This document shows, piece after piece, positions 34,489-43,084 of a stretch of DNA of 64,000 nt. The translations under genes were made by a program, and so were the position numbers. The stretch's first letter is position 1, and each line of letters begins with the position of its first letter. The stretch covers positions 2,046,001 to 2,110,000 of the forward strand of contig AP018697.1 in assembly GCA_004001285.1 (NCBI GenBank), read 5' to 3'. The DNA comes from Arthrobacter sp. MN05-02. Its GTDB lineage: Bacteria; Actinomycetota; Actinomycetes; Actinomycetales; Micrococcaceae. A model generated the notes under the pieces. It saw only the letters and a list, made by a program, of their open reading frames with translations. It searched no databases and had not been told where the DNA came from.

Positions 34489-36391
34489 ATGGCCTTCCGT
34501 AGAACTTGAGATCGCCCGTCGCGAGCAGCTCGGCATCACCGATCTGCCAGGTATGGCCCGACCCGTTGCGCACCTGGACGTAATTGAACCGGTCGGCCGA
34601 GTAGATGGTCCCGCCGCCGGCTGACGCGTTCCGCAGGAACGCTGTGTCCTCACCGCGTCGAAGATCGGGGAAGGGATTGGCCCTCAGGAGTTCGGCGCGC
34701 GCCACGATGGTGGGGCCCATGACGAAGTCGCTGAAGCGGTGCTCCTGCTCCCCCGACCGCAGGATCACCGCATCGGACGTGGTGAGGTGCATGTAGTGGG
34801 CCTGCTTGCCGACCACATCCGCGCCTGAATACTCCAGCGCGAACAGTTGGTCGCTGAGGTACTGCGGACCGTAGTGGTCGTCGTCGTCCATCTTCGCGAG
34901 CACCTGCCCGTCCGCCGCTTCGGCGCAGCGGTTGAGACACGCGCCGAGGGTGGTGTCGGACGATTCGGCGAGGAACACGACATCTGCGATTCCGTGCGCC
35001 CGGGCCATGGCACGGACCTCTTGTTCGGGAAGCGGAATACCGTGGGCGAGGAGCACCAGCTGGGCCTGAACGCCGATCTGGCTGCCGATCGTCCGGCAGA
35101 TGTGCTCCAGCTGTCCCTGGCGGATGGTAGGCACGAGTGCCGACAGCGTGGGGCGGTCCACCGGCCGACTGCCGGCGGGCGCCACTGCCGCGACGACGCG
35201 TTCGGCACGGTGGGCGTAGGTGTGGCCGGTCCAGATACGCCGCTGGGCCAGGTGAGCGGTGCGGTCATTGAGTTCGGGGTTACGGACAAGGGCGCGCACC
35301 AGGTGCGCTGCTTCGAGGCGTGTCCCTGCAACCGGGACTTCCCCTGCAGCGAAGAATTCGGGGATGGCAGCACTGGGCGCCGAGATCACGGGAGTGCCGG
35401 ACGCCGAGATCTCGAAGATACGCCTCGCGCACATGCTCGGTGAGTCCACCACCGAGTTCGCATTGAGGAACACCTTGTAGGCCTTGTAGGCCGTCAGCAT
35501 CTGGTCGTAGCGGAGGCTTCCCACCACCCGGGCGTCGAGCGGTGCGGGGAACTGGTACTCGGCCCCGCCGTTGAGCAACCGGGAGAAGATCTCCAGCCCG
35601 TGCTTCATGCCCGGCGAAGCGTCCATCGCCCCGCCCAGCAGGAGCTGCAGCTGCTCCCTCCGCTCGGGGTACTTGTGGGCGAAGTACATACCGGCGAAGG
35701 CCACGTCCCTTGAGTGCCGCCCGTGCACGGGGCGGACGGGATTGTGGACGGCAGGCTGGGCGGCGAAAGGCAGTACTGCTACGCGCTCGTGGCCCAGGTC
35801 CTCGCAATAGGACGCGACTCGGCCCTCGTCCGACGTGAAGACCCAGTCAGCGAGCTTCGCCGCGGCCAGAAAATCCGCATAATGGGGCGGGTCCTCCTTG
35901 TTCCAGAACACCGTGGGCAGCCCGTGCGCCCGGCACCAGGCCATGAGCTCACGGAATTCGGGAGCCGGACCGTCCGAACCTCCCAGCTTGCCGCGCCATA
36001 GCCGGTCGTTGCCGGACCAGGCGGATTCGACGAAGACGAAGTCGAGGCGCTCGGCCTCGCACTGCTCCTGCCAGCGGCGCGGATCGAGGGGCACCAGGGT
36101 CCACTGGTACCCGAAGGCGGATGACGAGAACTCGTCGAGGATGACCCCTACGCGGAGCTCACTCCGACGGGGAGGCCTGCGGCTGGCGGGCATCGCCGCG
36201 AACGAAAGGTGCCTGCGGCTCCCGCGCCCACTCCAGGCTCCCTCTGCCCCGCGCAGTCCACCGGGGATCGCTTGAGAAAGCTCGGCCTTCTCCCTGGCCC
36301 TCCAGGTCCGGAGTTGCTTCAGTCCCCCATGGCGAAGATGCCAGAGCGCACGACGGAGATGGGCCGGAGTGGCCAGAGGGCCGCTGGTCAT
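34469..36391 (-). CDS. CgeB-like GT-B plus GT2 glycosyltransferase fusion
   Basis: A 640-residue protein. Residues about 75-380 match the spore-protein CgeB/Glyco_trans_1_2 type GT-B fold (VGVILDEFSSSAFGYQW, PTVFWNKEDPPHYADFL, DVAFAGMYFAHKYPERREQL, VDSPSMCARRIFEISASGTP). Residues about 395-625 are a GT2/GT-A domain (TLSALVPTIRQGQLEHICRT) whose metal site is KMDDDDHYGPQYLSDQL near 500. Two transferase domains in one chain suggest two consecutive sugar additions. The ATG at 36391 overlaps the TagH stop (ATGA). The long open frame upstream of it is antisense to tagH and not coding. Confidence 0.82.
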   Translation of the reverse strand: MTSGPLATPAHLRRALWHLRHGGLKQLRTWRAREKAELSQAIPGGLRGAEGAWSGRGSRRHLSFAAMPASRRPPRRSELRVGVILDEFSSSAFGYQWTLVPLDPRRWQEQCEAERLDFVFVESAWSGNDRLWRGKLGGSDGPAPEFRELMAWCRAHGLPTVFWNKEDPPHYADFLAAAKLADWVFTSDEGRVASYCEDLGHERVAVLPFAAQPAVHNPVRPVHGRHSRDVAFAGMYFAHKYPERREQLQLLLGGAMDASPGMKHGLEIFSRLLNGGAEYQFPAPLDARVVGSLRYDQMLTAYKAYKVFLNANSVVDSPSMCARRIFEISASGTPVISAPSAAIPEFFAAGEVPVAGTRLEAAHLVRALVRNPELNDRTAHLAQRRIWTGHTYAHRAERVVAAVAPAGSRPVDRPTLSALVPTIRQGQLEHICRTIGSQIGVQAQLVLLAHGIPLPEQEVRAMARAHGIADVVFLAESSDTTLGACLNRCAEAADGQVLAKMDDDDHYGPQYLSDQLFALEYSGADVVGKQAHYMHLTTSDAVILRSGEQEHRFSDFVMGPTIVARAELLRANPFPDLRRGEDTAFLRNASAGGGTIYSADRFNYVQVRNGSGHTWQIGDAELLATGDLKFYGRPYEHVDI

Positions 36392-37278
36392 GCCTTCCTG
36401 CGCCCCGAACCCTGGGTCTCTACCTCGGTGACGACCAGGGTGCTTCGTGCTTCCTCGCGCAACGTCGTCGCGGTGTCGAAGTTCCCCTTGGTGAGCTGGC
36501 GCGTGTAGTCCAGGTAGGCCGCGGTGACCAGCGCCGGGTCCCCGTCCATCACGAGATCGCCCTGGTCCAGCCACAGGGTACGGGTACACATCTCCTTGAT
36601 GGTGCCAAGGCTGTGGCTCACGAGGAAGACGGACCCCGCTTTGGCTCGGAGTTCGTTCATCCGCTCCTTGCTGCGTTCCCGGAACTGGGCGTCCCCGGTA
36701 TTGAGGGCCTCGTCGATCAGGAGTATCTCGGGGTCCACGCTGGCGGCGATCGCGAAACGCAACCGGGAGGACATTCCGGACGAGTAGGACCGCATGGGGA
36801 GGTGGATCGCCTTCTCCAGTCCGGACAGGTCGACGATCGACTCGAACTTGTCGTCGATCTCTGCCCGTGTGAGGCCCATGGCAAGACACCCGAGGATGAT
36901 GTTGTGATCTCCCGACAGCTCCGGGACCAGGGCTGCATTGACCCCCAGCATCACGGGGATGCTCGAGGCGTAGACCGCTCCCCTCGTCGGGTTGCTCTGC
37001 CCGCTGATGAGCCGCATGAGCGTGCTCTTCCCCGAACCGTTGCGCCCGACGATGCCGATCGACTCTCCGTGCTGCGCCACGAGGGACAGGGTGTTCAGGG
37101 CGTCCACCGGGACGAGCGGGGCCCGGCCGAGCAACTTCCGTGCGAACCCGCCGACACCGCCACCGGGCACCGCATGGTGCGCCTCGGTCGACGGGACGTG
37201 GTAGCGCATGCTGACCTTGTGGACCACCACCGTGGGACGGATGCCCCCGCCGTCGCCGTCCTGCCTATTCGCGGACAT
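36388..37278 (-). CDS. tagH: Polysaccharide/teichoic acid ABC exporter ATPase
   Basis: A 296-residue ATPase of the TagH/Wzt/KpsT type that powers export of the finished, lipid-linked polymer. Walker A is GRNGSGKST (about 78-86), the signature is YSSGMSSRLRFAIAAS, Walker B is EILLIDEALNTGD, and the switch His is in VFLVSHSLGTI. Compared with classic TagH it lacks a long C-terminal substrate-binding extension. It overlaps the permease end by 14 bases and the next gene by 4. Confidence 0.93.
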   Translation of the reverse strand: MSANRQDGDGGGIRPTVVVHKVSMRYHVPSTEAHHAVPGGGVGGFARKLLGRAPLVPVDALNTLSLVAQHGESIGIVGRNGSGKSTLMRLISGQSNPTRGAVYASSIPVMLGVNAALVPELSGDHNIILGCLAMGLTRAEIDDKFESIVDLSGLEKAIHLPMRSYSSGMSSRLRFAIAASVDPEILLIDEALNTGDAQFRERSKERMNELRAKAGSVFLVSHSLGTIKEMCTRTLWLDQGDLVMDGDPALVTAAYLDYTRQLTKGNFDTATTLREEARSTLVVTEVETQGSGRRKA

Positions 37279-38161
37279 ATGATTCCTCTGCCTTCCAGAA
37301 GAACACGATGCCGATAAGCAGCATGCCGAAGGCCCATGCGGCCAGGATCGCCCAGGATTCCCAGGACGGGAGGGTGGCGTACAGCACGCAGTTCCGGACG
37401 ATGTCGAGGACGTTGAACAGCGGATTGAGTTCGACGATCGTCAGGAGTGTCTCGTGCTCGATGAAGCGTTCGTAGGAGAAGAACACGGCGGACGCATACA
37501 TCCATACGCGCAGCGCGAAGCTCAACAGGTGTGTGATGTCGTTGATGCGCGAGATCATCCGGGCGAGGATCAGTCCCACACCGAGGTTGAAGACCGCCTG
37601 GAGGAAGAGCGCCGGGAGGATGAGGAACCACCGCCACGTGATGTCCTCCGCCGGCGGGAAGATCAGGATGAGGATCAGCATGGTGATGAGTACCGGCACC
37701 GAGGCGAGGATCTCGCGCACATTCACCGAGATAGGCAGCGTGGCCCGCGGGAAGTTGAAGGCCTGGATGACGGCCTTGTTCGCCTGGACGGACCGGGCTC
37801 CATTGGTGATCGCCCGCGCACTGATCTGGAAGAGGAATACGCCGATGATCAGGTAACCGATGAAATTCTCGATGCCCCGGCTCGTGTTGAGCAACAGACC
37901 GAAGATGAGGTAGAAGGTCAGACCGTTGAGGATCGGATTGAGGATCATCCAGGCGCTGCCCAGGCGGTCCCTCCTGTTGCCGCTGCTCACCCTGGCGCGC
38001 GCATCGTAGACGATGAACCCTCGGTGGCCCCAGATCTGCTTCAGGTATTCGAGGAGGCCGGGCCGGGCACCGATACGCAGCAGCCCCGCCGTCGAGACGG
38101 GTACGACCTCCACTCCGGCTGTTCCTGGCGTCGACTGCCCGTCCTGGGCACTGCTCGCCAT
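37265..38161 (-). CDS. tagG: Polysaccharide/teichoic acid ABC exporter permease
   Basis: A 298-residue ABC-2 type permease with about six membrane spans (MILNPILNGLTFYLIFGLLL, FIGYLIIGVFLFQI, VPVLITMLILILIF, FLILPALFLQAVFNLGVGLI, WAILAAWAFGMLLIGIVFFW). An amphipathic N-terminal segment (RDRLGSAWMILNP) is typical of TagG/Wzm proteins. It pairs with the adjacent TagH ATPase. The start shares a base with the upstream GT4 stop (TGATG). Confidence 0.93.
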   Translation of the reverse strand: MASSAQDGQSTPGTAGVEVVPVSTAGLLRIGARPGLLEYLKQIWGHRGFIVYDARARVSSGNRRDRLGSAWMILNPILNGLTFYLIFGLLLNTSRGIENFIGYLIIGVFLFQISARAITNGARSVQANKAVIQAFNFPRATLPISVNVREILASVPVLITMLILILIFPPAEDITWRWFLILPALFLQAVFNLGVGLILARMISRINDITHLLSFALRVWMYASAVFFSYERFIEHETLLTIVELNPLFNVLDIVRNCVLYATLPSWESWAILAAWAFGMLLIGIVFFWKAEESYVRE

Positions 38162-39909
38162 CAGGAGGAGAATCCCAGGTGCTGGTAGGCGTCGGAGAGC
38201 TGTGACGCATTGTGCGACCAGATGCGCGTCGCCAGTACTTCCGCACGCCCGCTCGCTCCCAAGCCGACACGGGCCGACTCATCGTCCACCAGGTGCCTGA
38301 TCGCCCCGGCGAGTTCCTCCGGATCCTCCGGCTCGACCAGCAGGCCGGTGACGCCGTCCCGAACTATCTCGCGGAGGGCCGGCAGATCACTCGCGACGAC
38401 GGCGCGGGCACATGCCATCGCTTCCACCGGCTTGAGCGGCGTGACGGCGCTGGTGACGTCGAGGTCCCTGCGGGGAACCACGAAGATGTCCAGGGCCTGG
38501 TGATAGGACCGCGCCTGGTGTCTGGGAACACGACCGGTGAAGGTCACCTGCGACGCGATTCCCAGTTCGACGGCAAGGGACCTCAGCGACGGCGCCGCGG
38601 CGCCGTCGCCCACGATCAGGCAGTGGAGTCCGGGGTGGCTCGGAACGAGCAGTGCGACTGCCCGGAGGAGCGTAGGCAGGCCCTCGTAGTCGACGAGGCT
38701 GCTGACGGTGCCGACGAAGACTCCGTCTTCGGGCAATCCCAGCAGGCGGCGCGCCTCACCCGAGGAAAGGGGCTCCTCCAGGTACTCGTCGCCCACCGCA
38801 TTGGGGCTCAGCAGGATCCTTTCCTGCTGCACTCCGCTACGCATAATCCCCTGCTTCATAGCCTCACCTAAGGTCACCACGAGGCTGGCATTGCGCATCA
38901 CCTGTGCTTCACGATCAGTGAAGAGCTTATAGCGTTCGCTGGCTTTCACGTGTGCCGGGCGGGTCGAGGCCCAGGTGTCAGCCAGTTGACCACGCGCCTC
39001 GTACACCCAGGGAATGCGCAGGGCGCGCGCCACCTGCTCCACCACGATCCCGTTGACGAAGGGCGTGGTGGCATGCAGGACGGCCGGTCGGAGATGGAGT
39101 GCGAGCTGGAGGAGCTCTTCGGCCTGCTGCTGCAGGCGCTCGTCGAAACCCCTGGCCATCGGCACGGGAAGCAGGCGGTGGTAGCTGACGCCGTCCAGCA
39201 CGTCCACGTCCCCGGCGAGGAGCTTCCCCACCTGGACGGGGTAGCCGATCCGGGTTGCCGCATGCACGGTCCAGCCGGCGGCGACCTGAGCCGTGAGGAG
39301 GGAATGGGTGCGCTGCGCGTAGCCGCTCCCGGTATGGGGCAGCGAGTTGGTCAGAAGGTGGAGGACCGTCCTTCCCACCGGCTCGTAGCCTTCCACGTCG
39401 CCGAGCGTCGGCGTCCAGCCCTCGAAGACACGCACCTCGCCGGCGAGCCGTTCCGCATGCCGCTTCCATCCTGCCTCCCGGAGGACGTGGACGGCACCGG
39501 TCATGTCCCCGTCGTACCAGCACCGGCGCGCCCGCTGCCCTGCCGCTGCAGGACCGGATCCGGCAAGGGTCAGGAGCGCGTCGGCCTCGTCGAGCATGCC
39601 TGCCGCGAGTGCGACGTCGGCCAGGCGGCGTGCGGAACCGGCGGGAGTGCCGTCGGCAGCAGCTCTGCGAAGGATCGAACCCACGGTGGCGCTCCGTCCC
39701 AGCAGATGAGCGGACAGAGCCTCCACGACCGGCATCCGGATCAAGGGAGCCGCGGATATCCTGCCGGCTGCGCCTGCTACCCGACGGACCATGCCGGTGG
39801 GAAGCCTGCGGCTGACCTGGATGGCGAGAAGAACAGGATCGTCGCTGAGATGGGACACGGCGGTCGACGCGGCGAGCCGCACATTGCCGATCAGTCGGGT
39901 TGCTCTCAC
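38161..39909 (-). CDS. GT4 glycosyltransferase with long N-terminal extension
   Basis: A 582-residue protein. Residues 1-175 are a helical Ala/Arg/Leu-rich region of unknown role. The GT4 core follows: NSLPHTGSGYAQRTHSLLTA for acceptor binding, PWVYEARGQLADTW, VGTVSSLVDYEGLPTLLRAV, LIVGDGAAAPSLRSLA, and a C-terminal donor loop with VVPRRDLDVTSAVTPLKPVEAMA. Here the first Glu of EX7E is replaced (TSAVTPLKPVE), as in some GT4 subfamilies that keep only the second. It overlaps both neighbours by a few bases. It is probably a cytoplasmic builder of the polymer's linkage unit or side chains. Confidence 0.85.
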   Translation of the reverse strand: MRATRLIGNVRLAASTAVSHLSDDPVLLAIQVSRRLPTGMVRRVAGAAGRISAAPLIRMPVVEALSAHLLGRSATVGSILRRAAADGTPAGSARRLADVALAAGMLDEADALLTLAGSGPAAAGQRARRCWYDGDMTGAVHVLREAGWKRHAERLAGEVRVFEGWTPTLGDVEGYEPVGRTVLHLLTNSLPHTGSGYAQRTHSLLTAQVAAGWTVHAATRIGYPVQVGKLLAGDVDVLDGVSYHRLLPVPMARGFDERLQQQAEELLQLALHLRPAVLHATTPFVNGIVVEQVARALRIPWVYEARGQLADTWASTRPAHVKASERYKLFTDREAQVMRNASLVVTLGEAMKQGIMRSGVQQERILLSPNAVGDEYLEEPLSSGEARRLLGLPEDGVFVGTVSSLVDYEGLPTLLRAVALLVPSHPGLHCLIVGDGAAAPSLRSLAVELGIASQVTFTGRVPRHQARSYHQALDIFVVPRRDLDVTSAVTPLKPVEAMACARAVVASDLPALREIVRDGVTGLLVEPEDPEELAGAIRHLVDDESARVGLGASGRAEVLATRIWSHNASQLSDAYQHLGFSS

Positions 39910-41105
39910 CGGCGGGCTTGTCCCGCTACCTCGGTGAGGAGGTCGATGTACGTGCGGCTCAGGGCCTGGACGTTCGCGTTGTTCTGGACCCAGATCCTCC
40001 CCTGCTCACCGACCCGCAGCAGTTCACGGTTCGCGGCGAGGGTGTTCCACAGGTCCGCCACCGCCCTGGCCTCGGAAGCCACGACGTGCCCGGCCTCCGC
40101 CTCCTCGAGGATGCTGCGGGCTTCTCCCCTGACGATGCCCGTGACATGGCGGCCTACCGACAACACCTCGTAGGTCTTGGAGGGGATGGTGGTGTCGAAG
40201 GACTTCCAGTCGTCCCGCAGCGTGACGATGCAGCTGTCCGCGCGCTCGTAGTAGTCCATGATCTGTGGACCGTGGACCGGAGGGTGGAACTCCACGGGGG
40301 CGTCGAGTTGCCTCGCGAGCGCCATGAGCCCGTTCCGCTCCACGCCGTGGCCCACGAGCGTGAGCCGCATCTTCGGCCCGACCAGGGCCGCGGCCCGGAT
40401 GGGGACGTCGAGCCGCTGGCTCTCACCGTGGTTCCCCAGGTAGAGGACCTCGAGCCGGTCCTGCCGGCCGGCAGGGGGACTCAAGGGGCGGATGGACGCC
40501 ATGTCGATGCCGTTGGTGACCGTCGCGACGTTCTTGAGGCCGCGCTCGCGGAGGGTATGCGCGAAGCCGTAGGTCACCGTCACCACGAGGTCCGCGCGGT
40601 CCTGGATCGCGATGATCGCCCGTTCGGCGAGACTCTTCGCGCTGCCACGCACGATCCGCGCATCCCGGGCGATGTCCGGCCATGCGTCGCGCATGTCGAC
40701 GACCAGCGGCCGCCGCAGCATGCGGGCGACGACGAATCCCGCACCCAGGATGGGAAGACTCGGCACGGTCACGATGACGACGTCGGGCCGGGGCGCAAGC
40801 GCTGCGGCCGGGATGCTCATCGCAGCCGAGAACAGGTGGTTGGCGAGGCGCCCACTCCGGGTGGTCCGGTGCCACAGGAAGGGCACCCGGCGGATGTACT
40901 CGCCGAAATCGCCGCGATCGGTCCGGAAGGGGCGGCCCGCCTGTCGCCTGCTGAGGGTTCGCCTGCCGTGCGGGGCATGCGCCACCGGGGTCACGACGTC
41001 GATCTCCCAGCCCGCGGCCCTGAAGGAGCGGATGAGCTGCGTCCAGCGTCGCTGCGGCGGGCTGTGTTCGGGAGCGTAGGAGTGCGTGAGGAGCATGACG
41101 CGCAA
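39906..41105 (-). CDS. GT4 glycosyltransferase, WbuB-like
   Basis: An enzyme of about 399 residues resembling WbuB-type transferases. The N-terminus RVMLLTHSYAPEHSPPQRRW is followed by DVVIVTVPSLPILGAGFVVAR, VDMRDAWPDI, LYLGNHGESQRLDVPIRAA, CIVTLRDDWKSFDTTIPSKTYEVL and GEARSILEEAEAGHVV. The start is uncertain: TTG 41105 gives the family-like MRVML, with ATG 41096 or TTG 41120 possible. It overlaps the next GT4 by 4 bases and lies 74 bp after the wall-protein gene, so it starts or continues the export operon. Confidence 0.87.
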   Translation of the reverse strand: MRVMLLTHSYAPEHSPPQRRWTQLIRSFRAAGWEIDVVTPVAHAPHGRRTLSRRQAGRPFRTDRGDFGEYIRRVPFLWHRTTRSGRLANHLFSAAMSIPAAALAPRPDVVIVTVPSLPILGAGFVVARMLRRPLVVDMRDAWPDIARDARIVRGSAKSLAERAIIAIQDRADLVVTVTYGFAHTLRERGLKNVATVTNGIDMASIRPLSPPAGRQDRLEVLYLGNHGESQRLDVPIRAAALVGPKMRLTLVGHGVERNGLMALARQLDAPVEFHPPVHGPQIMDYYERADSCIVTLRDDWKSFDTTIPSKTYEVLSVGRHVTGIVRGEARSILEEAEAGHVVASEARAVADLWNTLAANRELLRVGEQGRIWVQNNANVQALSRTYIDLLTEVAGQARR

Positions 41106-41179
41106 CCGACTAACCCCCAAGCGCGGATCGAGACCAGATTATCCCGCTCATCCTAGCGCCACCCGGGACGATAGCGTCA

Positions 41180-41950
41180 TCAAGCGGCCTGATTGGACCG
41201 CAGCCTCCTGTAGTACAGAGCGCCGAGCCCCAGGAGCAGGAGGATGACGAGGACCCGCGTCACCGGATGCGTGCCGATCGACTGGCTGGAGGCCTGATCC
41301 ATGTCCGCCGAGCCGGCCACCGGTTCATCCGTTGCGGAGGCTGTAGGCGTCGCGGAGGGACGGGGGGACGCTGTCGGCGTCGACCTCTCCGTCGTCGGCT
41401 CTGCGGTCGGCGTCGTGCTCGGCTCGGTCGACGGCGAGGCAGACGGCGACTCTTCCTCGTCCTGGATATCCTCCACCAGGTCGGTTGCCGGATCCCAGCG
41501 GAACGTGGTGTAGGCGAGGGACCCGGGGATCACCAGGACGTTCGTTCCAGGCTCGATGAGGAATCCGGTGGGCGGATGAATGAGCCATCCGGTTCCGGGA
41601 TCGATCTGGAAGCCCGTGGCTGGATCGACATCACCGGCAAGTTCTTCTGACGGCGACGGATCTGGCGACGGAGTCGGCGTTGGTGCGGGCGCAGGTGCGG
41701 GCGCAGGGGCCGGAGCGGGCGCCGGTGCGGGGGCGGGCGCGGGGGGTGGGGCGATCACCACTGGCGGCGGCGTGACCGGAGCGGGGGTAACCGGAGCCGG
41801 GGTAACCGGAGCCGGGGTGACCGGAGCCGGCTCCACCACTACAGGGGGTTGATCGACGGCAGCGGCAGGCGCGAGCGGCACGGCGATCAGGACGGACAGC
41901 CCGAGCAGGGCGGACCCCAAGGCCCGCCGCGCAGACCTTCCGCGCGTCAC
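41180..41950 (-). CDS. Wall-associated protein with four PTG octapeptides (copy A)
   Basis: A 256-residue exported protein. A signal peptide (ALGSALLGLSVLIAVPLAPAAA) is followed by Pro/Val repeats (TPAPV x3) and a Pro-Ala tract (about residues 67-92), typical of wall-spanning rods. Next come four tandem octapeptides: DPATGFQI, DPGTGWLI, HPPTGFLI, EPGTNVLV. They are followed by LAYTTFRWDPAT, a Ser/Thr/Pro linker, and a C-terminal membrane helix (RVLVILLLLGLGALYY) with an RRLRSNQAA tail, like an LPXTG-less anchor. A paralogue lies at 45533-46300. Function unknown; it may hold or space the polymer-attachment machinery. It overlaps the LCP gene by GTGA. Confidence 0.75.
   Translation of the reverse strand: MTRGRSARRALGSALLGLSVLIAVPLAPAAAVDQPPVVVEPAPVTPAPVTPAPVTPAPVTPPPVVIAPPPAPAPAPAPAPAPAPAPAPAPTPTPSPDPSPSEELAGDVDPATGFQIDPGTGWLIHPPTGFLIEPGTNVLVIPGSLAYTTFRWDPATDLVEDIQDEEESPSASPSTEPSTTPTAEPTTERSTPTASPRPSATPTASATDEPVAGSADMDQASSQSIGTHPVTRVLVILLLLGLGALYYRRLRSNQAA
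41772..41831 (-). repeat. Four 15-bp tandem repeats encoding TPAPV
   Basis: Four 15-base units (plus strand GTGACCGGAGCGGGG and close variants) begin at 41772, 41787, 41802 and 41817. They encode Pro/Val/Thr pentapeptides in the wall-protein gene. Next to them (about 41680-41750) lies a simple GGTGCGGGC-like run encoding the Pro-Ala tract. Copy number is probably variable. Confidence 0.8.
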
Positions 41951-42993
41951 GATCCGGCTTCCGGGTTGGCGGCCAGGTAGTCGCCCAGGGTGTCGCCCTG
42001 CAGCGCCTCGCCGATCTGGGCGATGGCGGCGTCGTCCTTGACTACGATCGACTGCCCGTCCGCCGATGTCCCGGTCCCCAGGTTCGGCAGCGTGAAGAAG
42101 TCGATGTCACCACCTCGTACGCCGCGGAGCGACACGGCCAGCGAGCCGACCGCACCGGCGTCGAGGGATGAGTCCACGGCGACGAACGGCGACACCTGGT
42201 CCACCACTCGGTAGACCTTCCCCGGATCGGTCAGTGTGTCGGCGGTGAGCACCTTGCTGATGACCGATTTGACGAACAGTTGCTGGTTCTTCACCCGCTG
42301 GTAGTCCCCGTCGCTGAACGCGTAGCGCTCGCGGACGAACTTCAACGCCGACTCGCCCTGCAGCGTGACCGGTCCTGCCGCGAAGTACTCGCCCTCGCTG
42401 CCGCGCGACTCGAAGGCCACGGGATTGTTCACCTGCACGCCGCCGAGCGCATCCGTGAGGCCCTTGAACCCTTCGAAGTCGATACTCGCCACGTGGTCGA
42501 TGCGTGTGCCGAACAAACCCTCGACGGTCTGGACCACGAGCGGTACGCCGCCGAGCGCCATGGCGGCGTTGACCTTGGCCTCACCGTGCCCCGGGATGTC
42601 CGTCCAGGTGTCGCGCATGATCGACATGACCTGGATGTCCTGACGGTCCGCGGGGATGTGCATCAGCATCATGGTGTCCGCACGACTGTCGGACGGATCA
42701 GTGGATGCCGTATCCCCCAGCTCTTCCGGCGTCGCCCGTGAGTCGCTGCCGAGCAGCAGGATGTTGACCGCGCCCTCGGCCTCGGGCGCCACCGTGGGGC
42801 GCGATTCCTCGGCGGGGAAGGCTGTCTCGATCGTCTCGGACCCTGCATTGAAGGATTGCGCCAGGGAGAACAGGTAGCCGCCGGCCACGAGGGCGGCGAC
42901 GACGACGAGGGCGCCGAAGACCAGCAGGGTGGTGCGCACGGGATGGCGCTGGCGCCTCCGTGTCACGGGCGCGTCGGTGTCGTTCAGTGCCAT
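41947..42993 (-). CDS. LytR-CpsA-Psr family wall-polymer ligase
   Basis: A 348-residue membrane-anchored phosphotransferase. Residues about 20-42 are a single membrane helix (TTLLVFGALVVVAALVAGGYLF) after a basic cytoplasmic start. The LCP domain has NILLLGSDSR, ADTMMLMHIPADRQDIQVMS, IMRDTWTDIPGHGEAKVNAA and VEGLFGTRIDHVASIDFEGF. These contain the conserved Asp and Arg residues that bind the polyprenyl pyrophosphate. LCP proteins move polymers from lipid carrier to peptidoglycan outside the membrane. Its position next to tagGH and the sugar genes fits that job. Confidence 0.93.
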   Translation of the reverse strand: MALNDTDAPVTRRRQRHPVRTTLLVFGALVVVAALVAGGYLFSLAQSFNAGSETIETAFPAEESRPTVAPEAEGAVNILLLGSDSRATPEELGDTASTDPSDSRADTMMLMHIPADRQDIQVMSIMRDTWTDIPGHGEAKVNAAMALGGVPLVVQTVEGLFGTRIDHVASIDFEGFKGLTDALGGVQVNNPVAFESRGSEGEYFAAGPVTLQGESALKFVRERYAFSDGDYQRVKNQQLFVKSVISKVLTADTLTDPGKVYRVVDQVSPFVAVDSSLDAGAVGSLAVSLRGVRGGDIDFFTLPNLGTGTSADGQSIVVKDDAAIAQIGEALQGDTLGDYLAANPEAGS

Positions 42994-43063
42994 CGGGGTC
43001 CCCAGTCGAAGTGCAGTGGTCGGGTCGGATTCCGGTCAATGATACGGGGCCGACCTGAGAGGA

Positions 43064-43079
43064 CCGCCCGGTCGGGCGG
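43064..43079 (-). terminator. Weak GC hairpin between rmlCD and the LCP gene
   Basis: CCGCCCG-GT-CGGGCGG can form a 6-7 bp stem in the 91-bp gap. On the minus strand it is followed by TCCTCTC. It could lower read-through within the long minus-strand run. The stem is short and could be chance in such GC-rich DNA. Confidence 0.3.
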
Positions 43080-43084
43080 GGACC

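Noticed and set aside
36392..36889. N-terminal extension of the CgeB-GT2 gene
   Set aside because: It runs antisense-like through tagH in another frame; the overlapping ATG at 36391 fits the operon and the protein family.
41680..41831. Repeats as a CRISPR array
   Set aside because: Units are 9-15 bp without spacers and lie within a coding frame for Pro/Ala repeats.
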